Positions 54,500 to 62,545 of a stretch of DNA of 64,000 bases are shown here, piece by piece. Source of the DNA: DSOI01 sp041394885 (GTDB lineage: Bacteria; Acidobacteriota; Terriglobia; Bryobacterales; Bryobacteraceae); assembly GCA_041394885.1 (NCBI GenBank), contig JAWKHI010000031.1:18743-82742 (forward strand). Reading direction: 5' to 3'. The notes beneath the pieces were generated by a model. It was given only the letters and a program-made list of their open reading frames with translations, had not been told where the DNA came from and did not search any database. Within the stretch, counting starts at the first letter, position 1. Every line of letters starts with the position of its first letter. The position numbers and the translations under genes are program-made.

Positions 54500-57400
54500 T
54501 TAGAAGCGGTAGTAGAGGCCGAATTCCCAGACGCGCGCGTCGCTCAGCGTGCTGGTCAACCGTCCGAACGCCGTGCTGTTGATGTTCTGGTCCCCGAAGG
54601 AAAACGTCGGGTGGTTCCCCACGTTGTAGGCGTTGGCACGCAACTCCAGATAGTCCTTCTCGCGGATGTAGAACCGCTTCAGCAGCGACATGTCCATCGA
54701 GAACGCCCAGGGGCCGGAGAACATGCGCCGCTGCAACGCCCCCACCGCGCCCGGACCTGGATTGAAGAACAACTGCCCGGCATAGGGCGCCGCCGTATCG
54801 GAATTGACCCCGCGCCGGTCTGTGTTGATCGTGGCGCGGTCAATCAGATAGACGCCGTCGCCGTCTTTGCGGACGCCGAACCGCGAGTCGATTTCGCTCT
54901 TGGTCACCAGTGTGGTCGCCGTGTTCTTGTTCGTCGACCGGCCGCCGCGATTGAGCGTCCCGCGGTTGGAAAGCACCGAGAACGGGAACCCCGATTGCCA
55001 CTGCATGATGCCGGCGACGATCCATCCCCCGAAGATCTGGTTCACAACGCCAGACCCGGCCGACCAGCGCTTGCCCTTGCCGAACGGCAGCTCGTAGCTG
55101 CCGTTGAACTTGATCGCGTGCGTAAGGTCAAATGGAGCGCGGGCCCGCTCGAGCGACGGATTGCCCAGGTCCAGATAAGGATCGAAACGGGACTGGGCGT
55201 CGCCCGTGTTGTCGGACAACACTTTGCCGAACGTGTAGTTGCCTTGGATATTCACCCCGTCGGATAACCGGCGCCGTACATCCATTTGCAGCGCATGATA
55301 GGTGGAGTTGCCGCCGCTGTTGATCACATTGGCGCCGAGGGCGTTCGGGTTGCGGAAGAAGTCCACCGGACCGTTCAAGCCGTTGGTCTGGTAGATGGTC
55401 CCGAGTTCGCCGGCATTGCCCTGGAGAATGTTGTTGATGACGGTGGCGTTGGTGAGCAGCCCGCCGCCGGGCAATTGGGGAAACACGGTGAGAGGCTGCG
55501 TGCCCGGCCCGGTATAGGAGGGCGCGTAGCGTCCGGTGGCCGCGAGAGAGGCGAAGCCATTGTTGCGCGCGCGGACGAAGTCATCCAAAAACCCGTTTTC
55601 CTTGATCACCACCTGGTTGTAGTCGAATGCGCGCAACAGCTGGGTGGCGTGGTTGCCCACATACCGGACCTCGATGATGTTGCGGCTGATCTCATGCTGC
55701 ACGCCGATGGTCCACTGCTGCACGTAGGGCGTCTTCAGATTCGGGTCGGGGGAGCCGAGCGCGGCGGTAGGCGAGGCATCGTAGTTGTCGGCCTGGGTGC
55801 GCGGCACCTGGAACGCGGGTGTCGGGATGGGGACACCGCCCGATACGGTTACGCCGGCGAGACCGACGAGGTTGCTGTCCTGATTCAGGCCGGAGTTGGT
55901 GTTGGCATTGTTGCGGATTGCCGTCACCGCGTCATCGTTGAAAAACGAAATGCTATAGCCGCCGCGGATGGCCGTCTTGCCGTTGCCGAACGGATCCCAG
56001 GCGAAGCTGAGCGTCGGTGCGAAGTTGTTGCGGTCCGGCTTGTACATCGTTCGCCCGCCCACGCCCACGAAATCGAATTGCGCCAACGGGTCGAGCAGGG
56101 TTTCGATCACGTTGCCGTTCTTGAGCGCCGGAAGCAGCCAGAGATTGTCGCGCTCTTTCAGCACCGTCCAGTATTCGTAGCGGAGACCCAGGGTGAGAGT
56201 GAGGCCGGGCCGGACTTTCCAGCGGTCCTGCAGATACCCGGACCATGTGTCGTAAGAGAAATTGCGAACCTCTCCCGCACCAGGCACGAAACCGGACGTC
56301 CGGCTGGTCACATTGTACGACTGCACCGCGGAGCTGACGATGCCGCCCAAGGTCGAGTAGAGCGCATTGGCCTGGTTCACGTCTCCCGAGGTGGCCCCTG
56401 GAAGGTTGGCTGTGGTGAAGCCGGTGGCGTTCCGCGAGCTGATTCCCAGGTCGAGCGTCGGCACGATGCCCGCGTCGTTATAGGGCTGAATGCGGATGAG
56501 CTGCGTTTGGAAGCCGAAAGAGAACTCGTGTTTGCCTTTCAACCACGATGCGTTGTCCTGCATCGAGTAGGTGTTGGTGAAACGGCCCTGCGGCATGAAG
56601 TCATTCACCGGGTTGGTGAAAATGGTGTTGCCGATATGCACCGCCGGAGTTCCGGTGGCGGTGAACTTCGACGGGCTTCGCAGAAACCCGGCGCGCACTT
56701 CGTTGGTGAAGGTCGGGCTCGCCGTCCAGCGCCAGCCCGTACTCAGGAAATGCCGGTCGGTATCGGTGCCGTTGGGCGGAATCGGGGTGAAGAACTGGTC
56801 GGTGATGTCGGGCCGGTCATTGGTTTCTTTGGTGTAGTTGTACGTGGCGGTGAAACTATGGCTGGGGGACAGGTAGTAGTCGCCGCGGCCGACCGCTTGG
56901 CGCCGGAAGCCGTTTTCACGGGCGTTGAAGCGGTAGCCGCTCGTGTTGATGCCGTCGCCGGTGTCGGTGGAGTTGGGCTCGGGAAGCTGCTGTAGCAGGG
57001 CGGAGATGGCCGGGTCAATGGAGATGCCGCGCGCCGCGAGCAAACTGGTGGACGCCGAGCATCGCGCGCAGCCGAAAATGCCCTGGCGCGCCGATGGGGT
57101 CAACACCGTGTTGAGTTGCGTGCTCTGCTGCTTCAGCCTGTACTCTTCGTAGTTGGCGAAGAAGAACAGCTTGTCGCGGATGATGCGTCCTCCCAGCGAT
57201 CCGCCCGGCTGGTTCAGGTTGAGGAACGGCACTTCCACACCAGCCCTGTTATTGAAGAACTCGTTGGCCGATACCGCGCTGTTGCGGTTGTACCAGTAGA
57301 GCGACCCGTGATAGTCGTTACTCCCCGATCGCGTCGAAAGCGAGATCTGCGCCGCCCCTCCCCCGATCGTCGTCCCCGCGTTGGCCACCGCCACCGTCAT

Positions 57401-58030
57401 GTCGGAGATCTGCTCGATGGTCGGCCGGATCGGCATGAAGTCGAGCGAATTGGTCCGGATGAAGTTGTCCTGGATATTGATGCCGTCGAGGGTGACATTC
57501 GCGGCCGATGTGCGCAGCCCGTTGATCACCGTCGGTCCGCGGCCGCTGCTCACCCCCGCCTGCGTGTTGAACAACGTGCTGACCTGACGCCCGAAGGCAG
57601 GCAGGTTCTGGATCTGGTCCCGCGTGATGGTGGTGGTCAACTCGGAGTTAGTGAGTTGTACCGCCTGGACCTCGGCGGAAACCTCGATCACCTGCTCGGT
57701 GGAGGCCACCTCGAGCCTCACGAGCCCTAGCGAAACTTCCACCAGCGGATCCACCTTCACGCGCCGGTTGCTGTACTTCGCGAAACCGGGCTTGGACACC
57801 AGCAAGTCGTATGTCGCTGGCCGAAGCGCGGGAAAGGTAAAGAGCCCTTCGCTATTGGTCTCCGTGGAAAGGATCGCCTGGGCCCCGTCAGGTACCCGTA
57901 CTTCCACGGCGACGCCCGGAATCGGCGCGCCCGTCGGGTCCACAACGGTCCCCGTGATGCGTCCATTCACCTGCGCAAAAACAAGCGCGGAAGACAAGAA
58001 TAGCAGTGTAGCGGTTATTCCCCTAACCAT
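54500..58030 (-). CDS. Oar-like TonB-dependent receptor with carboxypeptidase-regulatory domain
   Basis: A 1,176-residue outer-membrane protein. Signal peptide MVRGITATLLFLSSALVFAQ, then a carboxypeptidase-regulatory-like domain (residues 21-105, 'ITGTVVDPTGAPIPGVAVEVR'), a plug domain ('TITRDQIQNLPAFGRQVSTLFNTQAGV') and a long beta-barrel ending in the aromatic 'YYRF'. Acidobacteria encode many such receptors, which probably import oligosaccharides or other large nutrients; the cargo here is unknown. A SusD-like partner is not adjacent. The intergenic region 54235-54499 shows no gene. Confidence 0.93.
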   Translation of the reverse strand: MVRGITATLLFLSSALVFAQVNGRITGTVVDPTGAPIPGVAVEVRVPDGAQAILSTETNSEGLFTFPALRPATYDLLVSKPGFAKYSNRRVKVDPLVEVSLGLVRLEVASTEQVIEVSAEVQAVQLTNSELTTTITRDQIQNLPAFGRQVSTLFNTQAGVSSGRGPTVINGLRTSAANVTLDGINIQDNFIRTNSLDFMPIRPTIEQISDMTVAVANAGTTIGGGAAQISLSTRSGSNDYHGSLYWYNRNSAVSANEFFNNRAGVEVPFLNLNQPGGSLGGRIIRDKLFFFANYEEYRLKQQSTQLNTVLTPSARQGIFGCARCSASTSLLAARGISIDPAISALLQQLPEPNSTDTGDGINTSGYRFNARENGFRRQAVGRGDYYLSPSHSFTATYNYTKETNDRPDITDQFFTPIPPNGTDTDRHFLSTGWRWTASPTFTNEVRAGFLRSPSKFTATGTPAVHIGNTIFTNPVNDFMPQGRFTNTYSMQDNASWLKGKHEFSFGFQTQLIRIQPYNDAGIVPTLDLGISSRNATGFTTANLPGATSGDVNQANALYSTLGGIVSSAVQSYNVTSRTSGFVPGAGEVRNFSYDTWSGYLQDRWKVRPGLTLTLGLRYEYWTVLKERDNLWLLPALKNGNVIETLLDPLAQFDFVGVGGRTMYKPDRNNFAPTLSFAWDPFGNGKTAIRGGYSISFFNDDAVTAIRNNANTNSGLNQDSNLVGLAGVTVSGGVPIPTPAFQVPRTQADNYDASPTAALGSPDPNLKTPYVQQWTIGVQHEISRNIIEVRYVGNHATQLLRAFDYNQVVIKENGFLDDFVRARNNGFASLAATGRYAPSYTGPGTQPLTVFPQLPGGGLLTNATVINNILQGNAGELGTIYQTNGLNGPVDFFRNPNALGANVINSGGNSTYHALQMDVRRRLSDGVNIQGNYTFGKVLSDNTGDAQSRFDPYLDLGNPSLERARAPFDLTHAIKFNGSYELPFGKGKRWSAGSGVVNQIFGGWIVAGIMQWQSGFPFSVLSNRGTLNRGGRSTNKNTATTLVTKSEIDSRFGVRKDGDGVYLIDRATINTDRRGVNSDTAAPYAGQLFFNPGPGAVGALQRRMFSGPWAFSMDMSLLKRFYIREKDYLELRANAYNVGNHPTFSFGDQNINSTAFGRLTSTLSDARVWEFGLYYRF

Positions 58031-58069
58031 GAAGCCAACTGTAGCACGGGATATGGCCTAGCAGTAACC

Positions 58070-60214
58070 CTACGCCCGTAACAGGCGTAAACCGTTGAAG
58101 GTAACCAGCAAAGTCGCCCCCATGTCCGCCGCCACCGCCATCCACAGGGTAGCCACTCCGAAAAATGCCAACACCAGGAACACCGCTTTGAGCGCCAAGG
58201 CTATTCCGACATTCTGCTGAATTACACCAACCGTCCGGCGCGCGTGTTTGATGAGAAAGGGCAATTTGTTGAGATGTCCCGACATTAGGACGACGTCGGC
58301 CGTCTCCATCACCACATCCATGCCCGTGGTGGCCAGCGCGATACCGAGCGAGGAGGCCGCCATCGCCTGCGCGTCGTTGACGCCGTCGCCCACCATCGCC
58401 ACCTTACCGAAACGTTGCTTGAGCGCAACGATCGTGTCGGATTTATCGCCGGGCAGCAATTCCGACCGTACTTCGTCCACGCCGACATGCGCGCCTACCC
58501 GCTCCGCGGTCGCGCGATTGTCGCCGGTGAGCATGATCACCCGCTCGATGCCAGCCGCGCGCAGCCCTTGGACGGCCTCGATGGCGTCCTTCCGGATGGG
58601 GTCTTCGAGCGTCACCACCGCCCATGCCTCCCGATCGGTTCCGAACACCACCACGCTGCTTTCGCCCTGAGGCAGGCGGCCGCGGAGCGATTCCACGTCC
58701 AGCCCTTTTTCCGCCATCATGCGGAGGCTTCCCGCCCAGAACTTCTCTCCTTCCACCACGCCCTCGGCGCCCTTACCTTGATAAGAGTAGAAATCAGCCA
58801 CTTCGAGCGGACGCACGCCGCGCTCATCGGCATACCGCAGCACCGCCCGCGCCAGCGGATGGCCGCTATGGGCTTCGAGCGCACCCAATCGCGCCAGCAC
58901 CTGCTCTTCGGTATAACCGTTCAGGGGCGCGAGCGTTTTCACGTTCGGCTCGCCTCGGGTCAGAACACCGGTCTTGTCGAAAGCCACCACTTTCACCCGT
59001 GCCGCTTCCTCGAGAAACGCCCCGCCCTTCACCAGCACCCCGCGCCGGGCCGACGAGGCCAGCGCGGCGACGATGCTCACCGGCGTCGAAATCACGAGCG
59101 CGCAGGGGCAGGAGATCAGCAGGATCACCATCCCCTGATAAAACCAATCACCCCAATCCTTGCCGAGCGCGAGCGGCGGAAAGGTCGCCACGATCAGCGC
59201 CAGCATCATCATCGCCGGCGTGTAGTAGCGGGAGAACTTTTCGACGAACTGCTCCGATGGAGCTCGCCGGTGCTGCACGCCCTCCACCATCCGGATAATG
59301 CGGGCGAGCGTGGTGTCGGAGGAAGGATGCGTGATCAGCACATCGAGCGTGCCATCGCCGTTCATCGTGCCCGCATAAACCTTATCGCCCTTGGTTTTCC
59401 ACACCGGGATGGATTCCCCGGTGATCATGGCCTGATTCACTTCCGAGTTTCCGGCCGCCACCTCGCCGTCGCACGGCACCCGTTCGCCCGGGCGCACACG
59501 CACCGTCGCGTTCACCTTCACCTGCGCGATGGGAACCCTGTGCTCGTGGTCCCCATGCACCACCGACGCTTCACCGGGCGCATACTCCATCAGTGCGGTT
59601 ACGGCCTTGCGCGCCCGCGCCAGGCTGAACGTCTCGAGCAGCGCCGCGAGCGCGAACAGAAACGCGAGCGTGGCGCCTTCGATCCATTCGCCCAGATACA
59701 TCGCGCCGAGCAGCGAAACAGTGACGAGCGCGTTCATATCCGGCTGCAGCCGCCGGAACGAGTACGCCGCCTTCGGCAGCACGAAGTAGCTGCCGGCCGC
59801 GATGGCGACAACGCACAACGCCACCACCGCCTTCGAGACATGATGGCCGGCGTGCTCATGGGCCAGTAGCGCGGTGACCAGATCGCCACTGGTGACGCCC
59901 TGCACCACCATCGCTCCCAACATCGAAGCTCCGCTCACCGCGGCAAGCGTCACTTTGCCGTAGGACTGCCAGAATCCGAGCGATTCGGTCTGCTCGGTCC
60001 ACAACTCGCACCGCAGTCCGGTTTCCGAGACGGCTTTTTGGATTCGCGCCGGATCGATGGCGCCCGCGTCAAAGGCCACACGCATCTTACCGCGAACCAC
60101 GTCGAAGGATAGATCCCCGATCCCGCGCTCGCGATCGAGCCGCTTGCGGATGAGCGAGACCTCTTCGGCACAGTCGAGGCCATGGACGCGGAAGTCTGCC
60201 TGGGTGGGGGTCAC
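58070..60214 (-). CDS. Heavy-metal P-type ATPase (P1B-2, Zn/Cd/Pb type)
   Basis: A 714-residue membrane pump. An N-terminal metal-binding-like domain ('FRVHGLDCAEEV') lacks the usual CxxC pair. The core has 'CPCALVIS' in the transport helix, the phosphorylated Asp in 'DKTGVLTRG', 'GHPLARAV' in the N-domain and 'GDGVNDAQAM'. 'KAVFLVL' and 'ADMG' in the last two helices match the Lys and D-x-G residues of the Zn/Cd/Pb group. It exports toxic divalent metals. It is a single gene here, with its start 93 bases from the VapB gene. Confidence 0.92.
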   Translation of the reverse strand: MTPTQADFRVHGLDCAEEVSLIRKRLDRERGIGDLSFDVVRGKMRVAFDAGAIDPARIQKAVSETGLRCELWTEQTESLGFWQSYGKVTLAAVSGASMLGAMVVQGVTSGDLVTALLAHEHAGHHVSKAVVALCVVAIAAGSYFVLPKAAYSFRRLQPDMNALVTVSLLGAMYLGEWIEGATLAFLFALAALLETFSLARARKAVTALMEYAPGEASVVHGDHEHRVPIAQVKVNATVRVRPGERVPCDGEVAAGNSEVNQAMITGESIPVWKTKGDKVYAGTMNGDGTLDVLITHPSSDTTLARIIRMVEGVQHRRAPSEQFVEKFSRYYTPAMMMLALIVATFPPLALGKDWGDWFYQGMVILLISCPCALVISTPVSIVAALASSARRGVLVKGGAFLEEAARVKVVAFDKTGVLTRGEPNVKTLAPLNGYTEEQVLARLGALEAHSGHPLARAVLRYADERGVRPLEVADFYSYQGKGAEGVVEGEKFWAGSLRMMAEKGLDVESLRGRLPQGESSVVVFGTDREAWAVVTLEDPIRKDAIEAVQGLRAAGIERVIMLTGDNRATAERVGAHVGVDEVRSELLPGDKSDTIVALKQRFGKVAMVGDGVNDAQAMAASSLGIALATTGMDVVMETADVVLMSGHLNKLPFLIKHARRTVGVIQQNVGIALALKAVFLVLAFFGVATLWMAVAADMGATLLVTFNGLRLLRA

Positions 60215-60269
60215 GGACGGTACTCCCTATTGTGACGCAACCAGCGGAGTCGAAGATTCACGCTACCCA

Positions 60270-60303
60270 TTGACATCAAACCGCGAAAGTGACATCATGA
60301 TGT
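60270..60303 (+). promoter_or_regulatory. Promoter with overlapping palindromic operator for vapBC
   Basis: A TTGACA (-35-like) box at 60270-60275 is followed 17 bases later by CATCAT (-10-like, 60293-60298). A perfect 12-base palindrome ACATCATGATGT at 60292-60303 overlaps the -10, and a second half-site GACATCA lies at 60271-60277. The ATG is only nine bases after the -10 and has no ribosome site, so a leaderless transcript is likely. Autorepression by the antitoxin through the palindrome is inferred. Confidence 0.5.
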
Positions 60304-60307
60304 TGCG

Positions 60308-60565
60308 ATGCGAACCACGCTTGACATTGAACCCGACGTCATCGAAGCCGCCAAGTCGGTAGCGTCGTCGAGGGGGATTTCGCTGGGCAAGGCCATATCG
60401 GCATTGATCCGCGAATCCTTCGCCCGGCCGGTCCGGCTCGACTCCGAAGACGGGTTTCCGGTGATGCCGAGCGTGCCCGGCTCGATCTCGCTCGACAACC
60501 GTACTGTGGCCGAACTGCTCGACGAAGATGGGGAACTGGGCAGTTTCCTCGTGCGGCCTTCGTGA
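60308..60565 (+). CDS. VapB-like ribbon-helix-helix antitoxin
   Basis: An 85-residue protein. Residues 1-40 form a ribbon-helix-helix DNA-binding domain ('MRTTLDIEPDVIEAAKSVA...LGKAISALIRESFARP'), and the C-terminal part ('SLDNRTVAELLDEDGELGSFL') is acidic and probably binds the toxin. Its stop overlaps the probable GTG start of the PIN toxin gene (GTGA at 60562-60565). The promoter carries a palindrome that fits autorepression. Confidence 0.85.
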   Translation: MRTTLDIEPDVIEAAKSVASSRGISLGKAISALIRESFARPVRLDSEDGFPVMPSVPGSISLDNRTVAELLDEDGELGSFLVRPS

Positions 60566-61001
60566 TCCGGCTGCTGACGCCAACGTGCTCATTGCGATGG
60601 GCATGCCGGAACATTTGCACCACGTCCCGGCGCGCCGTTGGTTTCTCGAGCGGCGCCATGAGGGATGGGCCACGTGTCCGGTGACGCAATCCGCGTTCGT
60701 AAGGGTGTCGTGCCGCGTCACGGCCGGGGCGTTGCGGACGCCGGCCATTGCGATCGAGTTTCTTCGCGCGGCCACGGCGGATCGCCATCACTCTTTCTGG
60801 CCGATGGAGCAACCCATGACGGACCTCGGTCCGGAAATTCGGAAATTGCTCATCGGATCGAAGCAGGTTACCGACCTCATACTGCTCGATCTGGCATTGA
60901 AGCACAACGGCAGCCTGGCGACTTTCGACGCACGGCTGGTGAAGTCCGTGGCGGGGTCGCCCCGGTTGGCGGGCGCGGTGGAACTGGTTCCATCGACGTA
61001 G
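60562..61001 (+). CDS. VapC-like PIN-domain toxin, frameshifted near the N-terminus
   Basis: From GTG 60562 the protein should start V-I-R-L-L-D-A-N-V-L-I-A, with the first catalytic aspartate in 'DANVLIA'; one base is missing around 60571-60577, so the reading frame jumps. After the indel the frame is open to 61001: 'HLHHVPARRWFLERRHEGWATCPVTQSAFVRVS' and 'LLDLALKHNGSLATFDARL', where the remaining acidic PIN residues lie. VapC toxins cleave tRNA or rRNA. The toxin may be inactive, or intact if the indel is a sequencing error. An alternative ATG start at 60528 gives a different, unrelated N-terminus. Confidence 0.78.
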
Positions 61002-61132
61002 GGGCGGGTGTTCTCACCGCGCGAGTGAAACGCTCGCGTCAGTCAAATCACTATATGCTGATAGGGACCTTGCGGCCGGTGTGGCCGCCGGCCTGATGCC
61101 CGCCCGCCGCGGCGGAGAGCACCGAGGAACGA

Positions 61133-62545
61133 ATGCCCTACGTCGCCAATTGCCGGCACGACATTTTTATCAGCTATTCGCACAAAGACGATCAGACGTG
61201 GATCGCGGCGTTTCAGCGCGGACTGGTGCAGGAACTGCGCGGCAAGCTGGGCGCGGACGCCAATCTGTGGCAGGACGCCAAGAACATCCGGTTCGGGCAG
61301 GATTGGGCCGAGGAGATCGAGGAGGCCATCGAGGGGTCGGCGGTCTTTGTCGCCATCCTCTCGCCGGGGTATCAGCAATCGGAATGGTGCTCGCGCGAGC
61401 GCAAGGCGTTCCTCCACCGCTTCGCGTCGCTCGACGACATGAAGGTGCCGTTGAAGTCAGGGTCGGCATACCGGTTTCTCAAGATCATCAAATGGCCGTG
61501 GGACAACGACGGGCATCTCGAGTTCTTCAGCGAGGCGCAGCACCTCGAGTTCTTCGTGCGGACGCCGGACGGCGTGGAGCGGGATCTGGTGCCGGGCACC
61601 GAGGCGTTCCGGGCGCGGCTCGAGGAGGCGGCCTATCACGTGGGCGCGGTGCTGAAGTCCATGCGCCGCATGGGCGAGGCGGTTTTTGTCGCCACGCCGT
61701 CGCTCGAGTTGAAGGACGAGGAGGCGGACCTGCGGAACGAGCTGCGCGCGCAGGGGTACGTGGTGCGTCCGGAAGCTCCGCTCGACGAACTGTATTCCGA
61801 CAAGGCGATCCGCGACGAGATCGAGCCTTCGGAGTTATGCGTCCACCTGCTGGGCGCGGTGTACGACAAGTTCGCGGAGCGTCAACTGGATCTGGCGATC
61901 GAGTACGGCAAGCGCATCCTGTTCTGGGTATCGAGGGAAGCCGCGGCGACCAGCGATCCGCTCCAGAAGAAACTCATCGAGCGGGTGCGGAACGCCGAAG
62001 GCATCGCGATCCCGTTTACGCTGCTCGAGCATCAGCCGGTGCGATCCATGATCGGCGAGGTGCTGGGGACGCTGAAGCCACCTTCCACCGCCACGGCGCC
62101 GAAGCCGGACGGAACGCCGAGCGTATATATCGTGTGCGACCCGACTTCGAATGAAGACGCGGCGTTCGCGCGCACCTTGAGCGACCAGATCGTGAGCGCG
62201 GAAGGATTTCGCGTGTTCCTGCCGGAGGCCCGGCCGAGCAATGGCGCAACGATCGAACTGCAGCATCAGCAAAGGCTGCGGGAGTGCGACGGCGTATTGC
62301 TCTACCGGCGTACGGCGCCGCTCGAATGGCTGATCCAACAGGCTCCGAACGTGCTGTTGGCCGAGCAGATTCTGCAGCGGCCGCCGTTACGCTCGCGCGC
62401 GTTTCTGCTGGACGATCCGACGGCGCTGCAGAATTTTCCGAACGTCATCGAACGGGACGCCGATTTCAATCTGGGCGATCTGAAGCCGTTCCTCGGTCCG
62501 CTCAGAGGCATCGGGGAGGCGGGGGGCGCGAATGCCGGCGATTGA
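61133..62545 (+). CDS. TIR-domain protein with two further TIR/SLOG-like domains
   Basis: A 470-residue cytosolic protein. Residues 8-130 are a canonical TIR domain ('HDIFISYSHKDDQTWIAAF', 'AVFVAILSPGYQQSEWCSRER'); Glu89 of 'WCSRE' is in the position of the catalytic glutamate of NAD-cleaving TIRs. Residues 185-300 ('EAVFVATPSLELKDEEADLRNEL', 'ELCVHLLGAVYDKFAERQLDLAIEY') and 330-450 ('PSVYIVCDPTSNEDAAFARTL', 'RLRECDGVLLYRRTAPLEW') look like two diverged copies of the same fold. The gene overlaps the downstream STAND NTPase by 14 bases. NADase effector activity is inferred; the second and third domains may sense or bind a ligand. Confidence 0.8.
   Translation: MPYVANCRHDIFISYSHKDDQTWIAAFQRGLVQELRGKLGADANLWQDAKNIRFGQDWAEEIEEAIEGSAVFVAILSPGYQQSEWCSRERKAFLHRFASLDDMKVPLKSGSAYRFLKIIKWPWDNDGHLEFFSEAQHLEFFVRTPDGVERDLVPGTEAFRARLEEAAYHVGAVLKSMRRMGEAVFVATPSLELKDEEADLRNELRAQGYVVRPEAPLDELYSDKAIRDEIEPSELCVHLLGAVYDKFAERQLDLAIEYGKRILFWVSREAAATSDPLQKKLIERVRNAEGIAIPFTLLEHQPVRSMIGEVLGTLKPPSTATAPKPDGTPSVYIVCDPTSNEDAAFARTLSDQIVSAEGFRVFLPEARPSNGATIELQHQQRLRECDGVLLYRRTAPLEWLIQQAPNVLLAEQILQRPPLRSRAFLLDDPTALQNFPNVIERDADFNLGDLKPFLGPLRGIGEAGGANAGD

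Noticed and set aside
55286..56995. 569-codon plus-strand open frame opposite the TonB receptor
   Set aside because: Shadow of the receptor gene; no recognisable domain.
58415..59869. 484-codon plus-strand open frame opposite the P-type ATPase
   Set aside because: The opposite strand holds a complete ATPase with all motifs; this frame is compositional shadow typical of high-GC DNA.
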